Assembly: GCA_910591455.2 (NCBI GenBank)
Contig: OU342819.1
Span: 2,133,501-2,197,500 of the forward strand
From: Pholis gunnellus
Lineage: Eukaryota > Chordata > Actinopteri > Perciformes > Pholidae
DNA: 64,000 nucleotides
Reading direction: 5' to 3'
Shown: piece by piece, positions 37,672-48,950 of the stretch
Position numbering within the stretch: the stretch's first letter is position 1
How the letters are laid out: the number at the start of each line of letters is the position of its first letter
Made by a program: the position numbers and the translations under genes
Notes under the pieces: model-generated
What the model was told of the DNA's origin: nothing
Database searches by the model: none
Seen by the model: the letters and a program-made list of their open reading frames with translations, nothing else

Positions 37672-38414
37672 GATTGTATTTCCATCCTTTGTAAAGTCTT
37701 AGGTTCTTTTCTTCTACTGGTTCTCTAGTTCTCTGAGCTGCTAGTAGTCTGTGGTCCAGACTGGGCCTGGGAATCATCGCACACATCACACACAGAAAAT
37801 GAACTGAAGCCACAGATGTGTTCACAGCCTAATCATTTTCAAATCAACTACCACCTGTAATTTGATATTAAATGTGGCACATTTAACCCCAAATGAGGAG
37901 TGAAGTGATGATGACATTTAGTGTTCATTAGCTAACCAATCATTAGATTTGACCAGAGACTACTGTCAGGCCAAAGCACTGTCAGACACTCAAAGTGAAT
38001 CCCTTATAGTGCCAATAAATCTGAACTGCGAAAGTGTGTTGCTTCTCTATCACTGATACGCAATGCACATGAAATGTTTGAAATCTATTGATCAAGGTGG
38101 AATGGTTATAAAATGTACAAATATATTTATAAAACAGGACTTTAATCACTCTGATGCGTGCCAATGATTGTAATCCAGAGCACATGTGTCTATAGCCTCT
38201 TTCACACAGCCTGTTCAAGGGGGGGCTGTTGCGCATCACGCCTCGCTGTTCTGTATAAAAGATACAGAAATGGAACAGGAGGGCAGGGGGTGCATTGTTA
38301 CTCCACCGCTAAGCCAGGCCAGCAGTGGAGGTAGTCCCAGAGCCGAATTGATGTTCATGTAAAAGGGACAGCTGGTACAGCAGGTTCACACTAGGCGGCA
38401 ACTTTCTGTTTAGA
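37672..38414. other. Intergenic, no gene recognised
   Basis: Downstream flank of PHF14 with no supported feature. Confidence 0.45.
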
Positions 38415-38833
38415 GTTCCCTGGTTGCATAGAAGTCTATGAGAAAATGACTCTACTTCTCTCTTGATTTATTACCTCTGTAAACATTGTAAACATGAGTT
38501 TATGGTCTCAATCTCTAGTTTCAAGTCTTCTGCAATACAGCATGATGTTCATTTAGTAAATGATGGTCCATTTAGAGTCAAACAGACCATAAAGCAGAGT
38601 ATGCTTTAGGGCGGGGCTACGTTGAGATTGACAGGGTGCTACCACATCGTTGTCTGGTCTGGGGGTTGTTCCTGTTTTCCTCTTGGAACTTTAACCATTT
38701 CACATTGAGTTTTCAATTCATGAAAGTTAATTGAAAACGTTTTGGTCTCCTAAAAATGTCTTATTCAGTGTTTAGTTTGTACTTTGCTCCACCCTCTAGT
38801 GTCACTTCTTCACTTCTTATAAAGGGTCTATGG
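38415..38833 (+). repeat. Dispersed repeat family A, copy 3 (variant right half)
   Basis: The left half matches copy 1 closely (atagaagtctatgag to ctttagggcgggg). After gattgacagg the interior differs from copies 1, 2 and 5, yet the copy still ends cttcttataaagggtctatgg, so it appears to be a subfamily. The CTCF-like position is degenerate here (cactaggcggcaac). Confidence 0.8.
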
Positions 38834-38999
38834 ACTGCATTCACATGCATTCCTCATGCAAAGGTCCGAAACATCACAGTAATGTCTTAACTTGCGCTAT
38901 GATTTATTCCCTTATATATTGAAGTAGCCAACAGTTAACAATTAATTAAATAATATCTCAACAATATTTTCAAATTGAACTGGATGAATTATAAATAAT

Positions 39000-39011
39000 A
39001 CATACTATAAT
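39000..39011. repeat. Target-site duplication of Rex3 (left)
   Basis: ACATACTATAAT, identical to 42192-42203. Confidence 0.92.
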
Positions 39012-42000
39012 CTCCTCCGCGAATCGCCACCTTAACGTGGTGGAGGAGTTTGAGTGGCTCAGTGATCCTGAAAGCTATGTTGTCCGGGGCAGTAGCCCCT
39101 GGTAGGGTCTCCCAAGGCAAACAGGTCTCAGGGGAGAGCACAGACTAAGAGCGGTTCAATATAACCCCGATGATAAGCAGCCCACGGTCTTGAGCCACCT
39201 CGCCCGGATCAGGGAAACCGGGGCACCCTCCCGGAGCCAGACCCAGGAGGGGAGCTCGTCGGCGAGCGTCTGGTGGCCGGGCCTTCGCCCATGGGGCCCG
39301 GTCGGGCTCAGTCCAAAGAAACAACTTGGAGCAGCCACCCTGTGGACCCACCACCCGCAGGGACAAGCATCGGGGTCGGGTGCAATGCAGACCGGGCGGC
39401 GGGTCAGGCCGGAGGCCTGGGCGAGCCGATCGCCGGCAGCATAGACTAGCTCTAGGGACGTGGAACGTCTCCTCGCTAGCGGGGAAAGAGCCGGAGCTGG
39501 TGCAGGAGGTGGAGCGATACCAGCTAGATATAGTTGGTCTCACCTCCACACACAGCACTGGCTCTGGAACCAAGCTCCTGGAGAAGGGTTGGACTTTGTC
39601 CTTTTCCGGAGTTGCCCAAGGTGAGAGGCGCCGGGCGGGAGTGGGGATACTCACGAGCCCCCGGCTGAGCGCCGCTGTGTTGGAGATTTCCCCGGAGAAC
39701 GAGAGGGTCGCCTCCATGCGCCTACGGGTTGCGGGGAGCAAGGCTCTGACTGTGGTTTGTGCTTATGCACCAAACAGCAGTTCAGAGTATCCGGCCTTCT
39801 TGGAGTCGGTGGGAGGGGTCCTGGAAAGGGCGCCGCCTGCTGACTCCATAGTTCTCCTGGGGGACTTCATCGCTCACGTGGGCAATGACGGAGAAACCTG
39901 GCGGGGGGTGATTGGGAGGAACGGCTTGCCCGATCTGAACCCGAGTGGTGTTTCGTTATTGGACTTCTGTGCTAGCCATGGTTTGGCCATAACGAACACC
40001 ATGTTCGAACATAAGGTGGCTCATAAGTGTACCTGGTACCAGAACACCTTAGGCCGGAGATCAATGATCGACTTTGTAATCGTATCATCTGATCTGCGGC
40101 CGTATGTCTTGGACACTCGGGTGAAGAGAGGAGCAGAGCTGTCAACTGATCACCATCTGGTGGTGAGTTGGATCAGATGGCAGGGGAACCGGTTGGAAAG
40201 ACCCGACAAGCCCAAACGTGTAGTGAGGGTAAAATGGGAACGTCTGGCAGAGGACCCTGTCCGGGAGGTCTTCAACTCCCACATCCGGAAGAACTTCTCA
40301 CACATCCCGAGGGAGGTTGGGGACATGGAATCCGAATGGACCATGTTCAAAGCCTCTATTGTGGACGCGGCCGCTAGGAGCTGTGGCCAGAAGGACATCG
40401 GTGCCTGTCGTGGCGGCAACCCGAGAACCCGATGGTGGACACCGGAGGTGAGGGAAGCCGTCAAGCTGAAGGAGACCTTCAGGGCCTGGCTGGCCTAGAG
40501 GTCTCCTGAAGCAGCTGAGAGGTACCGGCAGGCCAGAAGGGCTGCTGCTGCGGTGGTCGCAGATGCTAAAACTCGGGCATGGGAGGAGTTCGGGGAGGTT
40601 TCGGTTGGCCTCAAGGAGGTTCTGGCAAACCATCCGACGGCTCAGGAAGGGAAAGCAGGACCTACCCCAGGCTGTTCTCAGCGGGGGGGGGGGGGGACTG
40701 TTGACCCGGACGGGGGACATCGTCGGGCGGTGGAAAGAGCACTTTGAGGAACTCCTAAACCCGACCAACAGGAGGCAGCGCCTGAAGACCTGGGGGGGGG
40801 GGCTCACCCATATCCCTGGCAGAGGTCGCTAAGGTAGTCAAAAAGCTGCTTGGTGGCAAGGCGCCGGGGGTGGATGAGATCCGCCCTGAGATGCTGAAGG
40901 CACTGGACACTGTTGGGCTGTCTTGGCTGACACGCCTCTTGAGTGTCGCATGGGGGTCGGGATCAGTGCCCATGGACTGGCAGACCGGGGTGGTGGTTCC
41001 CATTTTCAAAAAGGGGGACCGGAGAGTGTGCTCGAATTATCGGGGTATCACACTACTCAGCCTCCCGGGGAAAGCTTATGCCAGGGTGCTGGAAAGGAGG
41101 CTCCGACCATTTGTTGAACCTCGGATTCAAGAGGAGCAGTGCGGATTCCGTCCTGGCCGTGGAACAGTGGACCAGCTCTTTGTGTTTTGTGGACTTGGAG
41201 AAGGCCTTCGACCGGGTCCCTCGGGGGTTCTTGTGGGGGTCCGCATTCTCGGCAATAAGTCAGACACGTTCCCGGTGGGTGTTGGCCTCCGCCAGGGCTG
41301 CCCTTTGTCACCGGTCCTGTTTGTGACTTTTATGGACAGGATTTCTAGGCGTAGCCGGGCGGTGGAGAACGTCAGGTTCGGGGGTCTCGGGATCACCTCT
41401 CTGCTGTTTGCAGATGATGTGGTCCTGTTGGCCTCCTCGGATCGTGACCTCCATTATTCACGGGGGCGGTTTGCAGCAGAGTGTGAAGCGGCGGGGATGA
41501 GAGTTAGCACCTCAAAATCTGAGGCCATGGTGCTCTGCCGAAAGCTGGTGGATTGCTCCCTCAAGCGAAGGAGTTTAAGTATCTCGGGGTCTTGTTCACG
41601 AGTGAGGGTAAGATGGAGCGGGAGATCGACAGGCGGATCGGTGCGGCTGCAGCAGTAAAGCAGGCGCTGCACCAGACCGTCTTGGTGAAGAGAGAGCTGA
41701 GCCGGAAGGCGAAGCTCTAATTTACTGGTCGGTCTACGTTCCTACCCTCACCTATGGTCACGAACTCTGGGTCGTGCATGAAAGGACAAGGTCGTGGGTA
41801 CAAGCGGCCGAAATGAGTTTCCTCCGTAGGGTGGCCGGGCTCAGCCTTAGAGATAGGGTAAGGAGCTCGGACATCAGGAGGGACCTTGGAGTCGAGCCGC
41901 TACTCCTTTGCGTCGAAAGGAGTCAGCTGAGGTGGTTCGGGTATCTAATTAGGATGCCTCCTGGATGCCTCCCACTGGAAGTTTTCCGGGCACGTCCAAT

Positions 42001-42191
42001 TGGGAGGAGACCCCGGGGAAGACCCAGAACACGCTGGAGGGAATATATCTCCCAGCTGGCCTGGGAACGCCTCGGGATCCCCCAGTATGAGCTGGAAAAT
42101 GTTGTGGGCGAGAGGGAAGTCTGGGTCAGCCTGCTTGGCCTGCTGCCACCGCGACCCGACCCCGGACAAGCAGAGGAAAATGGATGGATGG
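39012..42191 (+). mobile_element. Rex3 non-LTR retrotransposon (RTE clade), near full length
   Basis: A 3180-bp element bounded by the exact 12-mer ACATACTATAAT on both sides. It has a GC-rich 5' region (…cgccaccttaacgtggtgg), an apurinic endonuclease region, a reverse transcriptase region and a 3' tail of GGAT repeats. Two stretches used as standard Rex3 PCR priming sites, as I recall them, are both present: TGGCAGACNGGGGTGGTGGT at 40978 and CAGGGCTGCCCTTTGTCACCG at about 41294. That makes the family assignment firm. Its GC-rich, G-run-rich sequence contrasts sharply with the AT-rich surroundings. It lies about 1.3 kb beyond the predicted PHF14 poly(A) site. Confidence 0.95.
39326..42178 (+). 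pseudogene. Rex3 endonuclease-reverse transcriptase, inactivated
   Basis: The endonuclease part is open from 39326 to a TAG at 40496. LGTWNVSSL, LDIVGLTSTHS and TDHHLV are visible, but GDFNAH has become GDFIAH (residues 179-184), losing the usual Asn. After the stop the frame shifts near 40600, again at the G runs 40683-40696 and 40790-40801, and around 41180-41240, where sequence between DQLF and CFVDLEKAFD appears deleted. Reverse-transcriptase motifs remain recognisable in pieces: VPMDWQTGVVVPIFKKGDR, QCGFRPGRGT, FVDLEKAFDRVPRG, GLRQGCPLSP and LFADDVVLL. Further shifts occur before EFKYLGVLF (41571) and at aagctctaa (about 41720). The C-terminal part with RTRWREYISQL is open to 42202 because the normal TAA after PRPDPG has become CAA. 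No functional protein is possible. Confidence 0.93.
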
Positions 42192-42203
42192 ACATACTAT
42201 AAT
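42192..42203. repeat. Target-site duplication of Rex3 (right)
   Basis: ACATACTATAAT, identical to 39000-39011. Confidence 0.92.
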
Positions 42204-43480
42204 AATAGATACATTATCTCTCATTTCAAGTAAAATAAGGACTTGATTAAAAAAAGACAAAGCTTTTAATAAAATGTGCATCTTAAAATAAAGTACTTAA
42301 TTTTCGAAGAATGAACTGAACTGAATGACCCTGCAGCTTTAAATTCAGGTCATTCAGGTGTGAAGTGATGTCACTCAAAAAATCCACGATTTCATATTCT
42401 TCTCATCTTCTAAAAAGAGAAAATTGTGTGCAAAGACTCTATCTGTGGTTATTGAAACCACTTCTATTCCTTTCTGTTAACATAATTTTTGGAAAGTTAA
42501 AAATATTGTGTTAGGATTCTGATCATTTTGGGCTCTTAGGTTAATTTCTTTCTGCCTTTATTTGAGATATGAGTGGGTACGTTTGCTCAACAGAGTTGAG
42601 CTTTGTCTCGTAGCAGCGCTTCACATTACCACTTTTAATAATCGCCACGCTCTCTGAACACATGAGACACACTGGTTTTAAACTGCACGTGGGAAGAATG
42701 AACCTGTAGAGTCTGTCCATTCTTGGTTCAAGCTCTGGTCTCCTTGTTCACATTTCTCTTCATGGAGACCGTCATGTGAAATAACTTCTGACCCACGTTC
42801 TCCCCGACAGTCTCTCTCCCCGTCTCTGTGCCTTCAGTGTGTTTATCTCACTCGAGTCGAGGGTGATGCTTATCGAAATACACATATTTGATTGGCTGAG
42901 TATCATTACGTGAGATGATTTACAACGCATGTAATTAGTCGATCTGTACAACGGTGTCCGGATCCGGATCCAGACCGCGGTCCGTCTATTAGTGACCCCT
43001 GTACTAAACGCTGTTGTTGCTTCTGTAATGCAGCTATCATGCTGTTTTGTTCAGTGTCAAAAAGCAAAGCCAACGTAATGGCAGATTTTATTCACAGCAG
43101 TATTGTCGAATCTGTGTAAAAGGGGCTTGTTTCACCCCCCACCTTAGAAATATGTATAGCCCCAATTACATCCTGTGCAGTTATTCTATTCATTAAAAAG
43201 AACTGCATTTACTGTTGGATAGTTCCATCAGCTCAGCTCACAATGTGACACCTAAGGCAGAAAAATGATTTTTTTCTAAACTGATAGATTTTCTGTCAGC
43301 GTCAATCAACCCATGAAATGAAGGCGGGCACAATGACTATTATGTCCCAAGTGGTTCTGTCTCTGCTCTACCTTTGTGCAGCGGGTTTGAGGGTCATAAC
43401 GTGGAGCTAACTTTCTTTGTTTTATTATCGTCTTTTTTAGAGGGGCATTGCAGTGAGCCTGAAGCACTATCGACAAGATG
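42204..43480. other. Intergenic, one possible hAT end, no gene
   Basis: Near 42950-43000 the sequence ggatccggatccagaccgcggtcc is followed by attagtgacccctg. Reversed, this begins CAGGGGTCACTAAT and looks like a hAT terminus. No partner end was found. The rest is unassigned. Confidence 0.35.
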
Positions 43481-43614
43481 ATCAATCTGGGACGGACTAA
43501 AGTTAGTACAGGAGTCCTCTGTTATATTGAGACATGGTATTAAATTAAATACAGATGGATTCACTTATTTAAATTTAGCTACAGCAGTGAGACGTCTAGT
43601 GTAGAAACTTTTAC

Positions 43615-43930
43615 CTAATGACGTACACTCCATTGGCGTAGTAGGAATTCAAAAGTTATTAGATAATGGTCCAATAAAAGAGGGTTCTGTGGAAAGACCA
43701 TTAAATCTTCTATTTTAATGCCATAAGCCAGAACCAGGTCGAGGTTGTGGTTAAAACAGTGAGTGGGTTTCTGTACACTCTGACAGAAGCCACTCGAATC
43801 TAATGAGATAAACGCAGTACTGAGGCTATCATTAACATCCACATGCATATTAAAGTCACCTACAATAATTACTTTATCTGTTTTAAGGACTAAACTCGAT
43901 AAAGACTGATATAATTGCCTTTAGTATTTT
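43615..43930 (-). pseudogene. L2-like LINE endonuclease fragment
   Basis: On the minus strand the frame reads VIIVGDFNMHVDVNDSLSTA, then HKPTH-like QKPTHCFNHNLDLVLAYG and later FPQNPLLLDHYLITFEF. GDFN and LDLVL are the central and late motifs of the apurinic endonuclease domain of L2/CR1-type LINEs, which precedes their reverse transcriptase. The frame is open but short (about 100 residues from KTDKVIIVGDFN), with no reverse transcriptase following, so it is a fragment. It abuts the left side of the nested hAT-like element at 44000. Confidence 0.75.
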
Positions 43931-43991
43931 TTTCCAAAGACTAGGAACCAGGCTTTTAAATTAGTTATAATTTAGTTTAGGTTAAGGGTTT

Positions 43992-43999
43992 ATTAATAG
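43992..43999. repeat. 8-bp target-site duplication (left) of outer element
   Basis: ATTAATAG, identical to 45135-45142. Confidence 0.9.
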
Positions 44000-45134
44000 C
44001 AACCCTGTCTCCTAAAAATTACATCCCCGCCACCTACGAGCAATGTTGCCAACTTAGCGACTTTCTCGCTGAATCTGGCGACTTTCCAACTCCCCTTGGC
44101 AACTTTTTTTGTCAAAAGCTACTAGCGACAAATCTAGCGACTTTTTCTGGTGTTTTGGAGACTCTGACGTGAAAGCACGAATCATCCTGCAGTTACTGTC
44201 CTCAACGAGCAGCAGGTGCTACCGTGAGCCCCTCCGCCGTCCCAAAGCACTCAGTCTCACAGTCGCCCCTCGCGCAGCAGTCCCAGCTGCAGAAAGAGGA
44301 GACCCACACTCTCTGCGTCCAGATTGCAAATGATTCGCGCATGCGCAAAGCCGCCGCTTTCCCGCCCTGGTTTACAGTGCTCATTACGATTATACAAATT
44401 AGGCAATGACGTCATTTAGCGACTTCTAGCGACTTTTAGGACAGCCAATAGCTACTTTCCTGACTGAAGAGTTGGCAACACTGCCCATAAGTTGTTGCCC
44501 CGCGGCCTGTTCCGAGGGCTGACGGACCTGACGACGGGGTGCCTCGTGGCGGGGCCAACGGGTGAGCACCCGCCACTCGGAGCCATAAAACCTAGTCCCG
44601 GATTTTACCCGGGGGAAGTTCTGGAGGTATTTTGGCCGGGTGATGTGCCTCGTTGCTGGGGAGGAATGAGCCGAGAGTGGCGTGTGTTGTTGAGGTATAT
44701 TTTATTTATTTTTATCCATCTAACCCTAACCCTGTCCTATCCCTAACTTCCACCAGGAAGCCACGTCCCTACCCAAACCTAACCCTTAAGACAGTCACGG
44801 TCACTCCCGGATTTTACCCTTTGTGGAGGTATTGTAGCCACGTAATGTTCCTCGTTGCTCGGCCCGGATGAGCGCGTTTCTGACGGAGACAGGCGGCGTG
44901 TTGCTGTAGTATTCTGACCGCGTTATCGGCCTCAATGCTCGGCTTCAAATCAGTGCGAAGGAGAGGAGGTGGTGGAGAGGGAAAAAAGGTTAAAATGTTG
45001 ATTAGAAACGTACTTTTGTAATACGTCAAACACAAACGTAATGAGGAGAGAGGAAAGAAAATACATTTCTAGTCGAACGTAATTGAGAATGCATTCTAGT
45101 TTTGGGGGAACGTAATTTTTAGGAGACAGGGTTG
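44000..45134. mobile_element. hAT-like element E with 23-bp perfect inverted ends, host of a nested MITE
   Basis: The left end CAACCCTGTCTCCTAAAAAT... (44000-44022) is the exact inverse of the right end (45112-45134), and both are flanked by ATTAATAG. The 8-bp duplication points to the hAT superfamily. Without the MITE at 44041-44483 the element would be about 690 bp. The interior has no coding sequence but contains an imperfect direct repeat built around tcccggattttaccc ... ggaggtatt ... cctcgttgct (about 44597-44662 and 44806-44862). Between the two repeat units is a telomere-like ctaaccctaaccct stretch (44723-44736). Confidence 0.92.
44041..44483. mobile_element. hAT MITE family D, 443 bp, nested
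   Basis: Ends CAATGTTGCCAACT (44041-44054) and AGTTGGCAACACTG (44470-44483) are inverted with one mismatch, and CAGTGTTGCCAACT is a characteristic hAT terminus. Flanking 8-mers cctacgag and cccataag agree at only 5 of 8 positions, so its duplication has decayed or one flank has changed. A left-half relative lies at 18026. Internal 'agcgactt' repeats recur near both ends. Confidence 0.82.
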
Positions 45135-45142
45135 ATTAATAG
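45135..45142. repeat. 8-bp target-site duplication (right) of outer element
   Basis: ATTAATAG, identical to 43992-43999. Confidence 0.9.
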
Positions 45143-47810
45143 ACTTGAGTCAAAGATGGCTGCTACTCCATCTCCTCAGCCGGTGCCTCAAGGAATGTGA
45201 GTATTATATTGACTGGGGAGTGGATTCATTTTGTCTAACAGTGAGGAAGTATAGTATTGAAACATGGTACAGGATGCAAAGAAAAAACTTGAAGATTTAG
45301 AGACTGCTATGTGAACAGCTCTCTAATAAATGGTATAAAGTCAGACAGTACTGTATAATGTTTCATGACATTATTCAGTCTCAAAGTGTTTTCACGGGGA
45401 GGAAGGGTTTCCCCGTTTAATGCTGTGGAATTAAACGCTTCCAGCCTTCCATTCACACAGATCACACAGTGGTACTGTAAAGGTCCATGCTGAGCAGCGA
45501 GGGAGGAATATGTGTGTGTGAGGGGGAGTCCTGCATATCTCTGCACCCTCACACTGTCCTCCCCTCCAGTGTGTTTCTCAGATCTTCATATTCCATCAGC
45601 AGTCAGACGCGGGACGTCAACGCTCTCGCATTCTGACATTAAGGCATCGAGGGGTGTAATTCCAATTTGTTTCAAAGGAACTATTAATTTGCCCATTTCA
45701 AGGCCAGGCAGGAGGGAAGCCCTGTAAGTCCGCCCAACCGTGAAAGACATTATCGGGAGGTCTCCGATTTTTGGTGAAGAGACGTGTAGAATTGATGACG
45801 GGAGGCGTCGGTGCCTGCAGACGTTTGAGCCGGGCTCCCCGCGGTCGGGCTCCCAGCATGCCATCTGAGAGCGATGTCATTAGGCGTATGATAACAGCGA
45901 TGGGCACATTAATGACAGAGTGGCCCGCTCTGCCACCCGGTGCCCCGCCAATCTTCCATTTACACCGGCAGCATACTAAACAGCTCCTGATGATGAGAAT
46001 AATACACAGAGGCGGGAACGGTGCTTAGCAGCCAGCTCGCGCAGCAACAGAAGAAACGCTGCTCTCTTTGTTGTGCCTTGGCATCCATGTTACATTCTCA
46101 CCATCACACAACACACAATGTGTCATGATGCTGATGATGCCAGTGTAGTGCAACACACATCTGGCCGTCACAATCACAGCAGTTGTACAGATTCTGTAGT
46201 ATTTCACTTACTGGAATTCTCACATGCTTTGGTTTGTAGCATGTTATCCATTGTTTGCTGCTAGGTGGAGCCCGAGTATACGGCGAGAGCGGCAATCCAC
46301 ATCCAAAGCCTATATTATATAATATAATATGGTCCTCATTCTTCAACAACACTGCAAACTAAAACGGTCTAGCTTGTAAGCTATAGTTTGTTTACATCGT
46401 ACACCAGCCTGCCCACTTCTAATGTATCCTCCTCAACACACATTTATATTCCTTTAAATCTACTGTTGGTAACTTAATACTAACTAACTAATACAAATAC
46501 AGTTTTGTGATACTTCCTCAAACTGTCACTATATCCTAACAGTAATACATGACACAGATACACTGTGAAATAAATCAGGTTCCTCTGCCTCCTTTTAATG
46601 TTCCCAACGGTATTTAGAAGATCCCGCCGTGCCGAAGTAAAACAACCAATCAGAGGCGAGGAGTCTCTAACCGGCAATCAGCTTGTGAATTCCGATCAAA
46701 CTATGTTTTCAGAAACGTATTTTGGCATACTGTTGAGCTGTAAAACACCCAAATACATGAAGCCCTTTGATTCTATTGACTACATATAGCCCTTTAATAA
46801 ACATTACTAGCAATGCTAGTCGTGTCAGGGAAGCCTTTTATGGAAATTGATTAAACACCAAATATCTTTAATTTGAATTTGAACTTGACTTTTATCTTTA
46901 AATATGTAATATATAATATATATATATATGAAAAAACAACTCTGTGTCCGTCTTTGGCTTCAAAACCCTGTCAGTCCCACTTTCATTAGACGTTAAGCAG
47001 ATTGGTGGACTTAATGTTGGACTAGAGGAGATGAAAACAAGCTCAGAAACCAGCAGTGAGGGGTTTGAGGCTGATGTGGACCCCCGTCTACTCAGGAGCC
47101 AATCAGGAGGTCTATTTTTAGAGGTTATGAGCGAAGCACAGTTTGGGCAGCAGATGGTATTTGAGAGGGAGTGGGGTGCAATTTACAGTAAACAGATTTT
47201 TTATCCTTGGCAGGTCATGGAGAGAGCTACAACGGTATGGCGATTTAATAAGAGTACTCAAACAAACTCGGACAGGACAAGACTTAAGTGAGACAGAGTA
47301 ACCTCAGCGTGACTCTGACACAAGCCCTGAAGCCACCGACTTGTTTGCTCTTGCAAATTGTGTATATTTAGATGCACAAGGTGGATTGAAAAACTCGACA
47401 GCGTGTTGTGTTTTCAAAGTGCAGATACAAGGAATACAATCTTCAAACAGACAGGAAATATAATTACCAGACATGTATTTGTTCAGAATAAAAAATAATC
47501 CATGTCTTTACGAGTTAAAAAAAAGCCTTTACCTGGAGGGATGTGAGGCATTAAATGTACCCATGACAGAAAAGGGCTTTTAGATGATATAATAATGTAC
47601 CATCTGAAGGCTACAACATAATGCTGTGCTGGCATTGAGTGCACTGTAATTAATGGCCAAGGTATAAACAGTTATTTTCAAATGGTGGCTTTAAAGCAAC
47701 ATCATGAGACTGTAAAGTATGAGTCACTGTACTTCAATAAAAACGATGAAAAAATCCTATTTGAAACAGTGTTGATAAAGTCGTATCATTATAGCATCAG
47801 ATGTGTTTGC
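45143..47810. other. Intergenic, no gene recognised
   Basis: 45.6-46.05 kb is GC-balanced and free of recognisable repeats, so it could be conserved non-coding DNA. The rest is AT-rich. An open frame at 46944-47291 (115 codons) has no family features. Confidence 0.4.
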
Positions 47811-47811
47811 A

Positions 47812-48035
47812 GCAAGTCTCAAGTCAAACCTAAAGTAGTTCAAGACAAGTCTCAAGTCAAGTTTAATATTGTGACCAATATTGAGTATTCTGAAAAGCTC
47901 TCTATAAATAAAATGTATTATTATTAGTATTATTAAAACATTTTAAGACAAGTCTCAAGTAAAGTTAATTAAAAATACTTCAAGACAGGTCCCAAGTCAA
48001 GTCTATTATAATTCAAAACAAATTTCAAGTTTCAA
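47812..48035. repeat. Degenerate caagtctcaagt repeat
   Basis: Recurring caagacaagtctcaagtcaagt-like units are interrupted by an AT-rich piece at 47885-47940. This is a decayed tandem array. Confidence 0.65.
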
Positions 48036-48082
48036 GTCTATATCTTTGAGTTTTTGAAAAGACCTCAAGGATATATATATAA

Positions 48083-48117
48083 CCTTGAGTTATATATAAG
48101 ATATATATAACTCAAGG
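48083..48117. repeat. Perfect hairpin, 15-bp arms
   Basis: CCTTGAGTTATATAT (48083-48097) and its inverse (48103-48117) surround a 5-base loop. Confidence 0.85.
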
Positions 48118-48177
48118 CCTTTGGATTGTCTATACAGAAATTGTATTATGTTGGTTATTCTCACAACATCGATTGCC

Positions 48178-48358
48178 TGTCTGTCCAGGGAGAGGGATCC
48201 CTCCTCCATTGCGCTTCCATTTATTGGGGGAATTTAGTTCTACTCTGAATTGAGGGTCTAAGGACAGAGGGTATTGTGTGCTGTACAGATTGTAAAGCAC
48301 CTTGAGACAAATTTGTGAAATGGGAAATTGGGCTAAATAAATAAACTTGACTTGAATT
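48178..48358 (+). mobile_element. LINE 3'-end fragment, second copy
   Basis: gggtctaaggacagaggg..., gtacagattgtaaagcaccttgag, then aaataaacttgacttgaattga. Same kind of tail as at 35500-35662, with a different terminal repeat unit. Confidence 0.65.
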
Positions 48359-48497
48359 GATAATGAATATACAGTATATCACTTCATAGAGACTAATTAT
48401 TTTACATGCATTGTAATTGGAAGTAGCTGTTTTTACTATGTGTTACAACTATACTCACGTGATTTGCTACATTTACAAAAAATTACGTTCCATCAAC

Positions 48498-48950
48498 ATG
48501 GGATCAATTTAATGTTAACTGTAGTCCACATAACTACGTCATTAGCTTAATTAATTTAACGTTACGTTGAGGCTACAAAACTATGTCAATAGGCCAAACA
48601 ACTTAACATTAGCTTTCGGCTACGAAACTACATTTTTAGTTCAAACAACTTATCGTTAAGTTCAGGCTACAAAAGTATGTCATTAGGTCAAACAACTTAT
48701 CGTTAAGTTCAGGCTAAAAAACTGCGTCATTAGGTCAAACAAAACTACGTCATTAGGTCAAACAACTTAACATTATGTTTAAGCTACAAAACTACGTCAT
48801 TAGGTCAAACAACTTAACGTTATGTTTAGGCTACAAAACTACGTTCTCAGGTTTAACAACTTAAAAGTTGTATTTAGGCTTCAAAACTATGTCGTTAGAT
48901 TGAACTATTTAATGTTAGGTTCAGACAACAAAACTACTAAAATCACGGTT
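48498..48950. repeat. 47-bp minisatellite, degenerate, about 9 units
   Basis: Unit approximately ggctacaaaactacgtcatt followed by aggtcaaacaacttaacgtt and atgttta. Central copies (48640-48830) are most alike and outer ones increasingly divergent. One unit near 48730-48750 is shortened. Confidence 0.92.

Noticed and set aside
39145..39741. 198-codon minus-strand open frame over the Rex3 5' region
   Set aside because: It is a shadow of the GC-rich Rex3 endonuclease frame on the plus strand and has no family signature.
42950..43000. hAT terminus CAGGGGTCACTAAT
   Set aside because: A single end without partner or duplication; kept only as a remark in the region entry.
46944..47291. 115-codon open frame with a Ser/Glu-rich middle
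   Set aside because: No recognisable domain, no splice-site context and no neighbouring exon; probably chance.
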